In this document: positions 36,278 to 45,205 of the stretch, piece after piece
How positions within the stretch are numbered: position 1 is the stretch's first letter
How the letters are laid out: every line of letters starts with the position of its first letter
DNA from: Mitsuaria sp. GD03876
GTDB lineage: Bacteria > Pseudomonadota > Gammaproteobacteria > Burkholderiales > Burkholderiaceae_C
Assembly: GCF_029840635.1 (NCBI RefSeq)
Contig: NZ_JAOCCU010000018.1
Location: 62,001-126,000 of the forward strand
Direction of reading: 5' to 3'
DNA: 64,000 bases
Notes under the pieces: generated by a model
The model's database searches: none
What the model was told of the DNA's origin: nothing
Seen by the model: the letters and a program-made list of their open reading frames with translations, nothing else
Position numbers and translations under genes: made by a program

Positions 36278-37456
36278 ATGACCACGCCCAGCGCTCCTGC
36301 CGATGCTCCTGACGCCGCACGAGGCGCGGTTTCCGGCGTTGTTTCCGGCGCTGCCTCCCGCGCTGCTTCCGGAGCGGCGCGCTCCGACTGGACCTACCTG
36401 ATCTTCCCTGGCCCGCAACGCAGCTTCACGGATGCCGAGCTGAGCCGATCCGGCCTGGCCGCCTGGCCGACCGGCATCGATTACTACGTGACGAGCAACG
36501 TGCTGGTGCTGGGTCTGGTGTTCTACACGATGCTGCCGCGGCACCTGGCGCATGTGATCTTGATTGGCGGCCTGGCGATGGCGACGGTGGGCCTGGGGGT
36601 GGCGCGCTGGCTGTGGCGCCAGCCGACGCGCACGCGGTTCAACGGCGCGACGCTCGGACTGAGCGTGCTGATGCTGCTGGTCACGCTGGTGATGGTGAAG
36701 CTGGGTTTCCGGGAGGAGGCGCGCGACCTGTTGCCGTTCGGTGCTGGCGGGATGACGCTGACGGTGTCCTCGTGGTGGTTCCTGACGCTGTACCGCACGC
36801 AGCAGCTCGGCGCGCGGCTGGCGGAGCTGGATGCGCAGGATGAGCGCATCGCGATGGCGCAGCGGCTGGCGACGGCGCAGATCCAGCCGCATTTCCTGTT
36901 CAACACGCTGGCGTCGCTGCAGCACTGGGTCGACACCCGCGACGACCGCGCGGGGCCGACGCTGCGGTCGCTGACGCGCTATCTGAGGGCGACGCTGCCG
37001 ATGTTCGAGCAGGACCGGCTGCCGCTGGAGCAGGAGCTGCAGATCGTGCGCAGCTACCTGGACATCATGCAGGCCCGGCTGGGGCAGCGGCTGACGTGGT
37101 CGCTGGAGCTGGACGAATCGGCGCAGGCGACGATGGCGGGCGCGAGCCTGCCGCCGGGCACGCTGCTGACGCTGGCGGAGAACGCGATCACCCATGGCAT
37201 CGAACCCAGCCTGCGCGGCGGGCACATCGCCGTGAGGGCCCGGGCGATCGGCGGCGGACGACTGCGGCTGGAAGTGCAGGACGGCGGCCAGGGCCTGGCG
37301 CCCGGCGCCTGCGACGGCCTGGGCCTGGCCAACACGCGGGAGCGGCTGATGGCGCAGTTCGGCGGCCGCGCCGCGCTGGGGCTCGAGCCCGCGCCGGCGG
37401 ACGCGCCCGGCTGCCTGGCCTGGGTCGAGGTGCCGGCTTCCGCCCCGAGCGCCTGA
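36278..37456 (+). CDS. LytS/YehU-type sensor histidine kinase
   Basis: A 392-residue membrane kinase. An Ala/Ser-rich N-terminus is followed by about four transmembrane helices (about 70-88, 92-112, 125-142, 155-172), a short coiled coil, the His_kinase domain with H205 (TAQIQPHFLFNTLASLQHWV), and the ATPase domain with N-box LLTLAENAITHGI and glycine-rich DGGQGL and GLGLANTRERL. The partner response regulator follows after 28 nt. Stimulus unknown; the family senses membrane or extracellular metabolite signals. Confidence 0.93.
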   Translation: MTTPSAPADAPDAARGAVSGVVSGAASRAASGAARSDWTYLIFPGPQRSFTDAELSRSGLAAWPTGIDYYVTSNVLVLGLVFYTMLPRHLAHVILIGGLAMATVGLGVARWLWRQPTRTRFNGATLGLSVLMLLVTLVMVKLGFREEARDLLPFGAGGMTLTVSSWWFLTLYRTQQLGARLAELDAQDERIAMAQRLATAQIQPHFLFNTLASLQHWVDTRDDRAGPTLRSLTRYLRATLPMFEQDRLPLEQELQIVRSYLDIMQARLGQRLTWSLELDESAQATMAGASLPPGTLLTLAENAITHGIEPSLRGGHIAVRARAIGGGRLRLEVQDGGQGLAPGACDGLGLANTRERLMAQFGGRAALGLEPAPADAPGCLAWVEVPASAPSA

Positions 37457-37484
37457 CGCGCCACCGACATCGATGGAGACACCC

Positions 37485-38276
37485 ATGACAACGAAGATCC
37501 GCACGCTGATCGCGGACGACGAGGAAGGCCCGCGCGAGCAGCTGCGCGCCGCGCTGGCCCGGCTGGCGCCGGAGCTGGAGATCGTGGCGGCCAGCGTCAA
37601 TGGTTGCGACGCCTGGGACGACTGCCTCGAGCACGAACCGCAGCTGTGCTTCCTGGACATCCGCATGCCGGGCATGTCGGGCCTGGAGGTCGCGCAGCGG
37701 CTGTCGCAGCTCGCCGAGCCGCCGCGGGTCGTGTTCGTCACCGCCTATGGCGACCACGCGCTGTCGGCCTTCGAGGCCGGCGCGGTGGACTACGTGCTCA
37801 AGCCGGTCGAGGACGCGCGGCTGCAGCACTGCCTGCAGCGGCTGCGCCAGCGCCAGGCGGCGGGCGCGGCCGAGCCCGATGCCCCGCGCATGCTGGCGAT
37901 GCCCGCCGAGACGCTCGAGCTGCTGCGCCAGCTGCTGCCCACGCAGCGGCCGTCGTCGCGGCCGATCCAGGCCAGCCAAGGCCGCGAGATCCAGCTGATC
38001 GCGCCCGACGACATCCTGTTCTTCCAGAGCGACAGCCGCTACACCCGCGTCGTGCACCGCGACGGCGAGGCCTGGATCCGCACCGCGCTCAAGGAGTTGC
38101 TGACCGACCTCGATCCGGCGGTTTTCTGGCAGGTGCACCGCTCGGTGCTGGTCAACAGCCGCTTCATCGCCAGCGCCACGCGCGTGGACGAGAACACGAT
38201 GCAGCTGTCGATGAAAGGCAGCGCCGAGAAGCTGCCGGTGTCGCGGCAGTTCCAAGGCCTGTTCAAGGGCCAATGA
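37485..38276 (+). CDS. LytTR-family response regulator
   Basis: A 263-residue two-component regulator. The receiver domain (about 5-120) has acidic residues D11-D12, phosphoacceptor D58 (CFLDIRMPG) and the conserved KP after residue 105 (VLKPVED). The C-terminal LytTR DNA-binding domain (about 160-262) shows ILFFQSDSRYTRVVHRDGEA and FWQVHRSVLVNSRFI. The ATG at 37485 has GGAGA eight bases upstream; an in-frame ATG at 37473 is less likely. Its stop overlaps the hydrolase start (ATGA), so the hydrolase is probably made with the sensor system. Targets unknown. Confidence 0.93.
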   Translation: MTTKIRTLIADDEEGPREQLRAALARLAPELEIVAASVNGCDAWDDCLEHEPQLCFLDIRMPGMSGLEVAQRLSQLAEPPRVVFVTAYGDHALSAFEAGAVDYVLKPVEDARLQHCLQRLRQRQAAGAAEPDAPRMLAMPAETLELLRQLLPTQRPSSRPIQASQGREIQLIAPDDILFFQSDSRYTRVVHRDGEAWIRTALKELLTDLDPAVFWQVHRSVLVNSRFIASATRVDENTMQLSMKGSAEKLPVSRQFQGLFKGQ

Positions 38277-40381
38277 GCCGGCGCGCGCGGAGGGCGGCCT
38301 CGGTGGCCGCGGCGGTCGCCCTGCTGGCGGCCGGAAGCGCGCAGGCGCGGGTGACGCGCATCGTCGTCGACGAGATCTCGCCGCTGATCGGCGAACAGCG
38401 CGGCTATGAGCAGCTGCGCGGCCGGGCCTTCGGCGAGCTCGATCCGGCGGACCCGCACAACGCGGTGATCACCGACCTGACGCTCGGCGCCGATGCCGAG
38501 GGCAAGGTCCGCTATGAGACGAACTGGGTCCTCACCCGGCCCGTCGGGCGCAAGCGCGCGAGCGGGTTCCTCTGGCACGACGTGCCCAACCGCGGCGGCG
38601 AGGTCCGGCTGCAGCCCGGCGAGCTGGCCGCCGGCGACATCGGCCTGCGCAGCGGCTGGCAGGCCGACAACGCCGGCAACACCGGCGTGCCGGCCGTCCG
38701 GCCCGAGGCCGCGCGCCATCACTACGTCCGCGTGCCGGTGGCCCGCATCGACGGCAAGCCGGTCACCGGGCGGGTGATGGCGCGCATCGTCAACCGCGCC
38801 GGGCTGGATTCGCAACCGCTGCTGGTGCAGGGCAACCCGATGCCCTACCTGCCGGTCTCGCTCGACACGGCCGGCGCGACGCTGACCGTGCATGCGAAGG
38901 AAACCGTCGACGGACAGGTCACCGTCGAGCGCACGATCGATCCGAAGGACTGGGCCTTCGCGCGCTGCGACGTGGCGACGCCGTTCCCCGGCACGCCGAT
39001 CAACATCGACCCCGCCCGCGCACCGGCCAACCTGCCGGTCCACGTCTGCGTGCGCGGCGGTTTCGAGCCGGGCAAGGTCTATCAGCTCACCTACACCGCG
39101 GGCAACGCGTACGTGCTGGGCGTCGGCATGGCGGCGTTCCGCGACGTCGGCGCCTTCTTCCGCCACGCGAAGGCCGACGACGCCGGCACGCCCAATCCGA
39201 TCGCCGGCCAGGTGCGCGGCAGCGCGATCCGGGGCGTGTCGCAATCGGGGAACATGGTCCGGCAGTTCCTGTTCATGGGCCTGAACCAGGACGAGTCGAA
39301 CCGCCAGGTCCATGACGGCGCCTGGGCCATCATCGCGGGGCGCCGCGTCGCCGCGAACGCGCGCTGGGCGCAGCCGGACGGGGTGCTGGAGCTCTTCCAG
39401 ATGGGCAGCGAAGGCCCGCAGTGGTGGGTCGCCCGCGAGGACAGGGCGCGCGGACTGCCGGCCAAGGGCCTGCTCACGCGCTGCACGGCGACGAAGACCT
39501 GCCCGAAGGTGTTTGAGCATTTCGGCGCGGCCGAGGTGTATGCGCTCAAGCTGTCGCTGGAGTGGGTCGGCTCGTCGGCGGACGCGGACATCCCGTTGGG
39601 TCCGAACGTGCGGCGCTACTACGTCGCCGGCAGCCCGCATGGCGGCGGGGCGGGCGGCTTCCGGAGCGAGGTGGACGGCAAGCCGTTCCAGTGCCCCGGC
39701 AACAACTTCGGCCAGGCCACGCTGGCGGCGAACCCGGTGCCGCATCGGGAGCTGCGCAACGTGCTGAGCGCGGCGATGCGCGCGTGGGTGCTCAAGGGCA
39801 CGCCGCCGCCGCCGAGCCGTTATCCGACGCTGGCCGACGGCGAACTGGTCGACCCGACGCGCGAGGCGATGGGCTTTCCGCGCGGCGTGCCTGGCATCCC
39901 GGAGAGCATCTTCAAGCCGGAGAACTTCGTGTTCCCGGTGCTCGATTACGACTGGGGTCCGGGGTTCGATCGCACGGAGGCCTCGGGGGTGCCGGACCAG
40001 GTGCCGCCGAGGATCCGGAGCGTCCTGCCGGCGAAGGTGCCGCGCGTCGATGCCGATGGCAACGAGGTCGGCGGCGTGCCGACGGTGCTGACGATGGCGC
40101 CGCTGGGGACCTACCTCGGCTGGAACATCACGGCCGACGGCATCCATGCGGGGCAGGTCTGCAACTACGCCGGCGGCTACGTGCCGTTCGCGCGCACGCG
40201 CGCCGAGCGCGAGGCTCGTGGCGATCCGCGCTTGTCGCTCGAGGAGCGCTACAAGGATCGCGCGGGCTACCTCGCCGCGGTGAAGGCCGCGACGGATCGC
40301 GCGATGGCGCAGGGCTTCCTGCTGCCCGCGGACCGCGATCGCTTGCTGAAGGAAGCGGCGGGCAGCGACGTGCTGCGCTGA
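38273..40381 (+). CDS. Large exported alpha/beta hydrolase-domain protein
   Basis: A 702-residue protein with a signal peptide about 1-26 (AAGSAQA before RVTRIVV). The long conserved body (GYEQLRGRAFGELDPADPHN, FLWHDVPNRGG, IRGVSQSGNMVRQFLFMGLN, HGGGAGGFRS, APLGTYLGWNI) matches what I know as the alpha/beta hydrolase domain-containing family PF20091. SQSGN is the likely nucleophile elbow. Function in the family is largely uncharacterised; esterase or lactonase activity is plausible. The start overlaps the response regulator stop by 4 nt, which is an unusual coupling of an exported enzyme to a LytTR system. A hairpin follows the stop. Confidence 0.82.
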   Translation: MSRRARRAASVAAAVALLAAGSAQARVTRIVVDEISPLIGEQRGYEQLRGRAFGELDPADPHNAVITDLTLGADAEGKVRYETNWVLTRPVGRKRASGFLWHDVPNRGGEVRLQPGELAAGDIGLRSGWQADNAGNTGVPAVRPEAARHHYVRVPVARIDGKPVTGRVMARIVNRAGLDSQPLLVQGNPMPYLPVSLDTAGATLTVHAKETVDGQVTVERTIDPKDWAFARCDVATPFPGTPINIDPARAPANLPVHVCVRGGFEPGKVYQLTYTAGNAYVLGVGMAAFRDVGAFFRHAKADDAGTPNPIAGQVRGSAIRGVSQSGNMVRQFLFMGLNQDESNRQVHDGAWAIIAGRRVAANARWAQPDGVLELFQMGSEGPQWWVAREDRARGLPAKGLLTRCTATKTCPKVFEHFGAAEVYALKLSLEWVGSSADADIPLGPNVRRYYVAGSPHGGGAGGFRSEVDGKPFQCPGNNFGQATLAANPVPHRELRNVLSAAMRAWVLKGTPPPPSRYPTLADGELVDPTREAMGFPRGVPGIPESIFKPENFVFPVLDYDWGPGFDRTEASGVPDQVPPRIRSVLPAKVPRVDADGNEVGGVPTVLTMAPLGTYLGWNITADGIHAGQVCNYAGGYVPFARTRAEREARGDPRLSLEERYKDRAGYLAAVKAATDRAMAQGFLLPADRDRLLKEAAGSDVLR

Positions 40382-40389
40382 AAGTGACA

Positions 40390-40409
40390 AGGGGGCCGTG
40401 AGGCCCCCT
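40390..40409. terminator. Hairpin between the hydrolase and RND operon ends
   Basis: Arms AGGGGGCC and GGCCCCCT with loop GTGA between convergent genes. A second hairpin CCGCGCC-TTT-GGCGCGG (40425-40441) lies beside it. T tracts are short. Confidence 0.5.
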
Positions 40410-40448
40410 GTCGTTCCATCATTCCGCGCCTTTGGCGCGGCACGAGGA

Positions 40449-41885
40449 TCAGCGCATCGCGGTAGGCGCCGGCGCCTCGGCATCGATGCCGCCGGCCAGC
40501 GCCTTGTAAACGCCCACCAGCGACGTCGCCGCCGAGGTCTGCGACTGCGCCAGCTGGTTGCGTGCCGTCAGCAGTTCCCGCTCGGCGTCCAGCACCGCCA
40601 GGAAGTCGCTGATGCCGACCTTGAACCGCTCGCGCGCGATGTTGGCCGCGCGTTCCGCCGACACCGCCGCGTCGAACAAGGCCTGCGCCTGCTGCTGGCT
40701 GCGGTTGTAGGTCACCAGCGCGCCCTCGGTCTCCTCCAGCGCCGCGAGCACCGTGCGCTCGTAGCTGATGAAGGCCGCCTCGTTGCGCGCGTCCGCCGCC
40801 GCGATCTGCGCGCGGATGCGGCCGAAGTCCAGCAGGTTCCACACCAGCTGCGCGCCCAGGTTGTACGCGTAGGCCGGACCGTCGTTCAGGTTGCCGATCC
40901 GCGACGCGTTCTGCCCGATCGTCCCGCCCAGCGTGATGCGCGGGAACATCGCCGAGCGCGCCACGCCGACCCGCGCCGCGGCCGCGGCCGCCTGCGCCTC
41001 GGCCACCCGCACGTCCGGACGCCGCCGCAGCAGGTCCTCCGGCGTGCCGATGCGGTCCAGCGCGATCGTCTTCAGGCCCGGCAGCGGCTTGACGTCCGAC
41101 AGCTCCACGTCCAGCGCCGTCGGCGGCTGTCCGGTCAGCACCGCCAGCCGGTAGCGCGTGCGCGCCAGCGCCATCTCCAGCGCCGGGATCGTCGCGGCCG
41201 TGCTCTGCACCAGCGCGCGGGCGCGCTCGGTGTCGAAGCCGGTGCCGCGGCCCGCTTCCTGCCGGCCGGCGACCAGCTTCAGCGCGCCCTGCTGCGTGTC
41301 CAGCGACTGCTGTGCCACGCGCAGCTGCTCCTGCAGCCCGCGCAGCTCGAAGTAGTTGCGCGCCACCTCCGCCGCGACGCTCACCTGCGCCGCGCGCAGG
41401 CCCGCCTCGCCGGCCAGCAGCTCGGCCGCGGCGGCGCGACGCTCGTCGGACAGGCGGCCGAACAGGTCCGCCTCCCACCGCACGTCGAAGCCGACCGAGA
41501 ACGCGTTGTTGGTCTGCGGATTGCCTTGCGTGTCCGGCGCCCGGACCCGCGCCGCGCCGGCGGTCAGGTCCACCGTCGGGAACAGCTGCGCATCGGCGAA
41601 GCGCGACAGCGCCCGCGCCTCGCGCAGGTTGGCCGAGGCGATCCGCAGGTCGGTGTTGGCCTGCAGCGCGCGGTTGACCAGCGCGTCCAGCCCGCTGTCG
41701 TTGAAGCCCTGCCAGAAGCGGCCCACCGGCGCCTGGCCCAGCGTCGCCGCGTCGCCTTGCGGCGCGTTGGCGAAACCGGACGCCAGCGGCACCTCGGACT
41801 TCTTCGGCGCCGGCGCCGTCGAGCAGCCGGTCAGCGCCACCGTCGCGGCCGCCGCGGCGGCCATCAAAGAGACTCGAACAAACAT
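40449..41885 (-). CDS. RND efflux outer-membrane channel lipoprotein (OprM/NodT family)
   Basis: A 478-residue TolC-like outer-membrane factor. The lipobox VALTGC gives lipidated Cys21. Two outer-membrane efflux repeats follow (ALQANTDLRIASANLREARA, LLRRRPDVRVAEAQAAAAAA, FKVGISDFLAVLDAERELLT). It forms the trimeric channel of the pump encoded upstream. The ATG at 41885 overlaps the permease stop (TGATG); a GTG three bases earlier is an alternative. Third gene of the adaptor-permease-channel operon, resembling MexEF-OprN order. Confidence 0.93.
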   Translation of the reverse strand: MFVRVSLMAAAAAATVALTGCSTAPAPKKSEVPLASGFANAPQGDAATLGQAPVGRFWQGFNDSGLDALVNRALQANTDLRIASANLREARALSRFADAQLFPTVDLTAGAARVRAPDTQGNPQTNNAFSVGFDVRWEADLFGRLSDERRAAAAELLAGEAGLRAAQVSVAAEVARNYFELRGLQEQLRVAQQSLDTQQGALKLVAGRQEAGRGTGFDTERARALVQSTAATIPALEMALARTRYRLAVLTGQPPTALDVELSDVKPLPGLKTIALDRIGTPEDLLRRRPDVRVAEAQAAAAAARVGVARSAMFPRITLGGTIGQNASRIGNLNDGPAYAYNLGAQLVWNLLDFGRIRAQIAAADARNEAAFISYERTVLAALEETEGALVTYNRSQQQAQALFDAAVSAERAANIARERFKVGISDFLAVLDAERELLTARNQLAQSQTSAATSLVGVYKALAGGIDAEAPAPTAMR

Positions 41886-44800
41886 CACGCGCCTCCCTTC
41901 GGCGACGGGGTGCCGCCCTTGGGCGGATCGGCGTCATCCACGCCCGGATGGAACGGATGGGCGGCGGCATCGATCTGATGACGCAGCTCCACCGCATGGG
42001 CGCGCTGCTTCTCCGTGCCCTTGCGCAGCAGCGAATAGAACACCGGCGTCAGGAAGATGCCGAACAGCGTCACCCCGACCATGCCGGAGAACACCGCGAT
42101 GCCCATCGCGCGACGCATCTCGCTGCCCGCGCCAGAGCCCAGGATCAGCGGGATCACGCCCGCGCAGAACGCGATCGAGGTCATCAGGATCGGGCGCAGA
42201 CGCATGCGGCAGGCGTGGATGATCGCGTCGCCCAGCGCCTCGCCGCGCTCCTCGAGTTCCTTGGCGAACTCGACGATCAGGATCGCGTTCTTGCACGCCA
42301 GGCCCACCAGCACCACCAACGCCACCTGCGTGAAGATGTTGAGGTCCCCCGCCTGCATGAATGGCGGCAGATGCGACAGCCACACCCCGAACAGCGCCGA
42401 CAGGATGCACATCGGCACGATCAGGATGATGGCCAGCGGCAGCGTCCAGCTTTCGTACTGCGCCGCCAGCACCAGCACCACCAGCAGCACCGAGATCGCC
42501 AGCACCGCCGCCATCGTCGGGATCGAGAAGCCGCCCGCCTTGATGTCGCGGGTCAGCCGGTCCTGGTAGGTCAGCTCGGTCCACTCGTAGGTCATGCCGC
42601 GCGGCAGGTTCTTCAGCCGTTTCTCCATCTCGGCCTCGGCCTGGCCGCTGGAGAAGCCCGGCTTGGCCGCGCCGTTGATGTCCGCGCTCGGGAAGCCGTT
42701 GTAGCGCGTCACGCGGGTCGGGCCGAAGGTCGGGTCGACCTGCATCAGCGCGCCCAGCGGCACCATCTCGTTCTTCTCGTTGCGCGTCTTCAGGTCGGTG
42801 ATGCTGCCGGCGTTGGCGCGGAAGGGCGCGTCGGCCTGCACGATCACCTGGTAGGTCTTGCCGAAGCGGCTGAAGTCGTTGACGTACAGCGAGCCCAGGT
42901 TGATCTGCAGCGTGTCGTAGATGTCCTGCAACCTCACGCCCATCTGCTTGGCCTTGGTCCGGTCGACGTGGGCGAACAGCTGCGGGACGTTGATGTCGTA
43001 GGTCGAGTACGGCGTGCCGATGCCGCTCTTGGGGTCGCCGTAGATCGGTCCCAGCGTGCCCCAGACGGCGCCGAACAGCGCCTGCTCGCCCAGGCCGGAG
43101 CGGTCCTGCACCTGCACCTTGAAGCCGCCGGCGTTGCCCAGGCCGTCCACCGCGGGCGGCGGCACGACGAACATGCGCGCGCCCTGGATCTGCTGGATCG
43201 CGCCGTTGACCTTGCCCAGGATCGCGTCCTTGGACAGGTCGGACGAGGTGCGCTTCTCGAAGTCGTCCAGGCCGAAGAACACGATGCCTTCGTTGGGCGC
43301 GGCCGAGAAGCCCGCGATCGACAGGCCCGGGAAGGCGATCGAGTCACGGATGCCCGGCACCTTCAGCGCGATGTCGCTCATGCGGCGGATCACCTCGTCG
43401 GTGCGGTCCAGCGTGGCGCCCGCGGGCAGCTGCGCGATGCCGATCAGGTACTGCTTGTCCGGCGCCGGCACGAAGCCCGACGGGATGCGCGTGAACAGCA
43501 GCGCGGTCAGGCCCAGCAGCACCGCGTAGACGACCAGCGCGGCCGACTTGCGGCGCAGGATGCCGGTGACGCCGCGGCTGTAGCCCTCGCTGCGGCGCTG
43601 GAAGAAGCAGTTGAACCAGTGGAAGAACCGGCCGAACAGCTTGTCCATCACCTTCATGATGGGGTCCTTGGGCGCGTCGTGCGGACGCAGCAGCAAGGCC
43701 GCCATGGCGGGCGACAGGGTCAGCGAGTTGAACGCCGAGATCACCGTCGAGATCGCGATCGTGACCGCGAACTGGCGATAGAACTGGCCCGACAGGCCCG
43801 GCACGAAGGTCAGCGGGATGAACACCGCGCACAGCACCAGCGCGATCGCGACGATGGGTCCGGAGACCTCGCGCATCGCCTTGATCGTCGCGTCGTGCGG
43901 CGTCAGGCCGTCCTCGAGGTTGCGCTCGACGTTCTCCACCACCACGATCGCGTCGTCGACCACGATGCCGATGGCCAGCACCAGGCCGAACAGCGTCAGC
44001 GTGTTGATCGAGTAGCCCAGCAGCAGCAGGATGGCGAACGTGCCCACGATGGACACCGGCACGGCCAGCAGCGGAATGATCGACGCGCGCCAGGTCTGCA
44101 GGAAGATGATCACCACCAGCACGACCAGCAGCACGGCTTCGATCAGGGTCTCGATGACCTTCTCGATGGACGTGGCGACGAAGCGCGTCGGGTCGTAGAC
44201 GATGTCGTAGGCGACGCCGGCCGGGAAGTTGGCCTTCAGCCGCTCCATCGTCGCGCGGACATCCTTGGAGATGTTCAGCGCGTTGGACTGCGGGGCCTGG
44301 AAGATGCCGATGCCGACCGCTTCCTTGTTGTTGAGCAGGCTGCGCAGCGCGTAGGTGCCGGGGCCCATCTCGACGCGGCCGACGTCGCGCACCCGGACCA
44401 GGCCGCCGGTGGCGGTGTCGGTGCGGATGATGACGTTGGCGAATTCCTCCTCGGAGACGAGGCGGCCCTGCGTGTTGATCTGCAGCTGGAAGTCGGTGCC
44501 CTTGGGCGCGGGCGGCGCGCCGACGACGCCGGCGGCGACCTGCGTGTTCTGCTCACGGATCGCGTTGGTGACGTCGGTGGCGGTCAGGCCGCGGCCGGCC
44601 AGCTTGGCCGGGTCGAGCCAGATGCGCATCGCGTAGTCGCCCGAACCGAACACCTGCACCGAGCCCATGCCCTGCACGCGCAGCAGCTCGTCGCGGACCT
44701 GCAGCTGCGCGTAGTTGCGCAGGTACAGCGCGTCGCGGCTGTTGTCCGGGCTGACCATGTGCACGACCATGGTCAGGTTGGGGCTGGACTTCTCGGTGGT

Positions 44801-45187
44801 CACGCCGATCTGCCGGACGATGTCGGGCAGGCGGGGCAGCGCGCGGTTGATGCGGTTCTGGACCGCCGTTTCCGCGGCTTCCGGGTTGGTGCCGATCTTG
44901 AAGGTGACCGTCAGCGTCATGCCGCCGTCGGCGGTGGCCTGGCTGTCGAAGTACAGGACGTTCTCGAGGCCGTTGATCTGTTCCTCGAGCGGCGTGGCCA
45001 CCGTCTCGGAGATCACGCGCGGGTTCGCGCCCGGGAACTGGGCGCGCACGACGACCTGCGGCGGCGCGACCTCGGGGTACTCGGAGATGGGCAGCCGGAA
45101 GATCGCCAGCAGGCCCACGAGGAAGATGAAGATCGAGAGGACCGACGCGAAGCGCGGCCGCTCGATGAAGAAGCGGGAAATATCCAT
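41885..45187 (-). CDS. RND efflux permease (MexF-like HAE1 family)
   Basis: A 1100-residue inner-membrane drug:proton antiporter. MDISRFFIERPRFASVLSIF is a MexF-like start; LPISEYPEVAPPQVVVRAQF, GLVLAIGIVVDDAIVVVENV (the TM4 proton-relay aspartates), DGLTPHDATIKAMREVSGPI and FVPGLSGQFYRQFAVTIAIS are standard HAE1 motifs. Twelve transmembrane helices and two periplasmic porter loops are expected at this length. The resemblance to MexF suggests export of phenicols, quinolones or related aromatic compounds, but the substrate range is inference. It lies 18 bp after the adaptor gene. Confidence 0.95.
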   Translation of the reverse strand: MDISRFFIERPRFASVLSIFIFLVGLLAIFRLPISEYPEVAPPQVVVRAQFPGANPRVISETVATPLEEQINGLENVLYFDSQATADGGMTLTVTFKIGTNPEAAETAVQNRINRALPRLPDIVRQIGVTTEKSSPNLTMVVHMVSPDNSRDALYLRNYAQLQVRDELLRVQGMGSVQVFGSGDYAMRIWLDPAKLAGRGLTATDVTNAIREQNTQVAAGVVGAPPAPKGTDFQLQINTQGRLVSEEEFANVIIRTDTATGGLVRVRDVGRVEMGPGTYALRSLLNNKEAVGIGIFQAPQSNALNISKDVRATMERLKANFPAGVAYDIVYDPTRFVATSIEKVIETLIEAVLLVVLVVIIFLQTWRASIIPLLAVPVSIVGTFAILLLLGYSINTLTLFGLVLAIGIVVDDAIVVVENVERNLEDGLTPHDATIKAMREVSGPIVAIALVLCAVFIPLTFVPGLSGQFYRQFAVTIAISTVISAFNSLTLSPAMAALLLRPHDAPKDPIMKVMDKLFGRFFHWFNCFFQRRSEGYSRGVTGILRRKSAALVVYAVLLGLTALLFTRIPSGFVPAPDKQYLIGIAQLPAGATLDRTDEVIRRMSDIALKVPGIRDSIAFPGLSIAGFSAAPNEGIVFFGLDDFEKRTSSDLSKDAILGKVNGAIQQIQGARMFVVPPPAVDGLGNAGGFKVQVQDRSGLGEQALFGAVWGTLGPIYGDPKSGIGTPYSTYDINVPQLFAHVDRTKAKQMGVRLQDIYDTLQINLGSLYVNDFSRFGKTYQVIVQADAPFRANAGSITDLKTRNEKNEMVPLGALMQVDPTFGPTRVTRYNGFPSADINGAAKPGFSSGQAEAEMEKRLKNLPRGMTYEWTELTYQDRLTRDIKAGGFSIPTMAAVLAISVLLVVLVLAAQYESWTLPLAIILIVPMCILSALFGVWLSHLPPFMQAGDLNIFTQVALVVLVGLACKNAILIVEFAKELEERGEALGDAIIHACRMRLRPILMTSIAFCAGVIPLILGSGAGSEMRRAMGIAVFSGMVGVTLFGIFLTPVFYSLLRKGTEKQRAHAVELRHQIDAAAHPFHPGVDDADPPKGGTPSPKGGA

Positions 45188-45205
45188 GGAGGACCTCGCG
45201 CCGGG

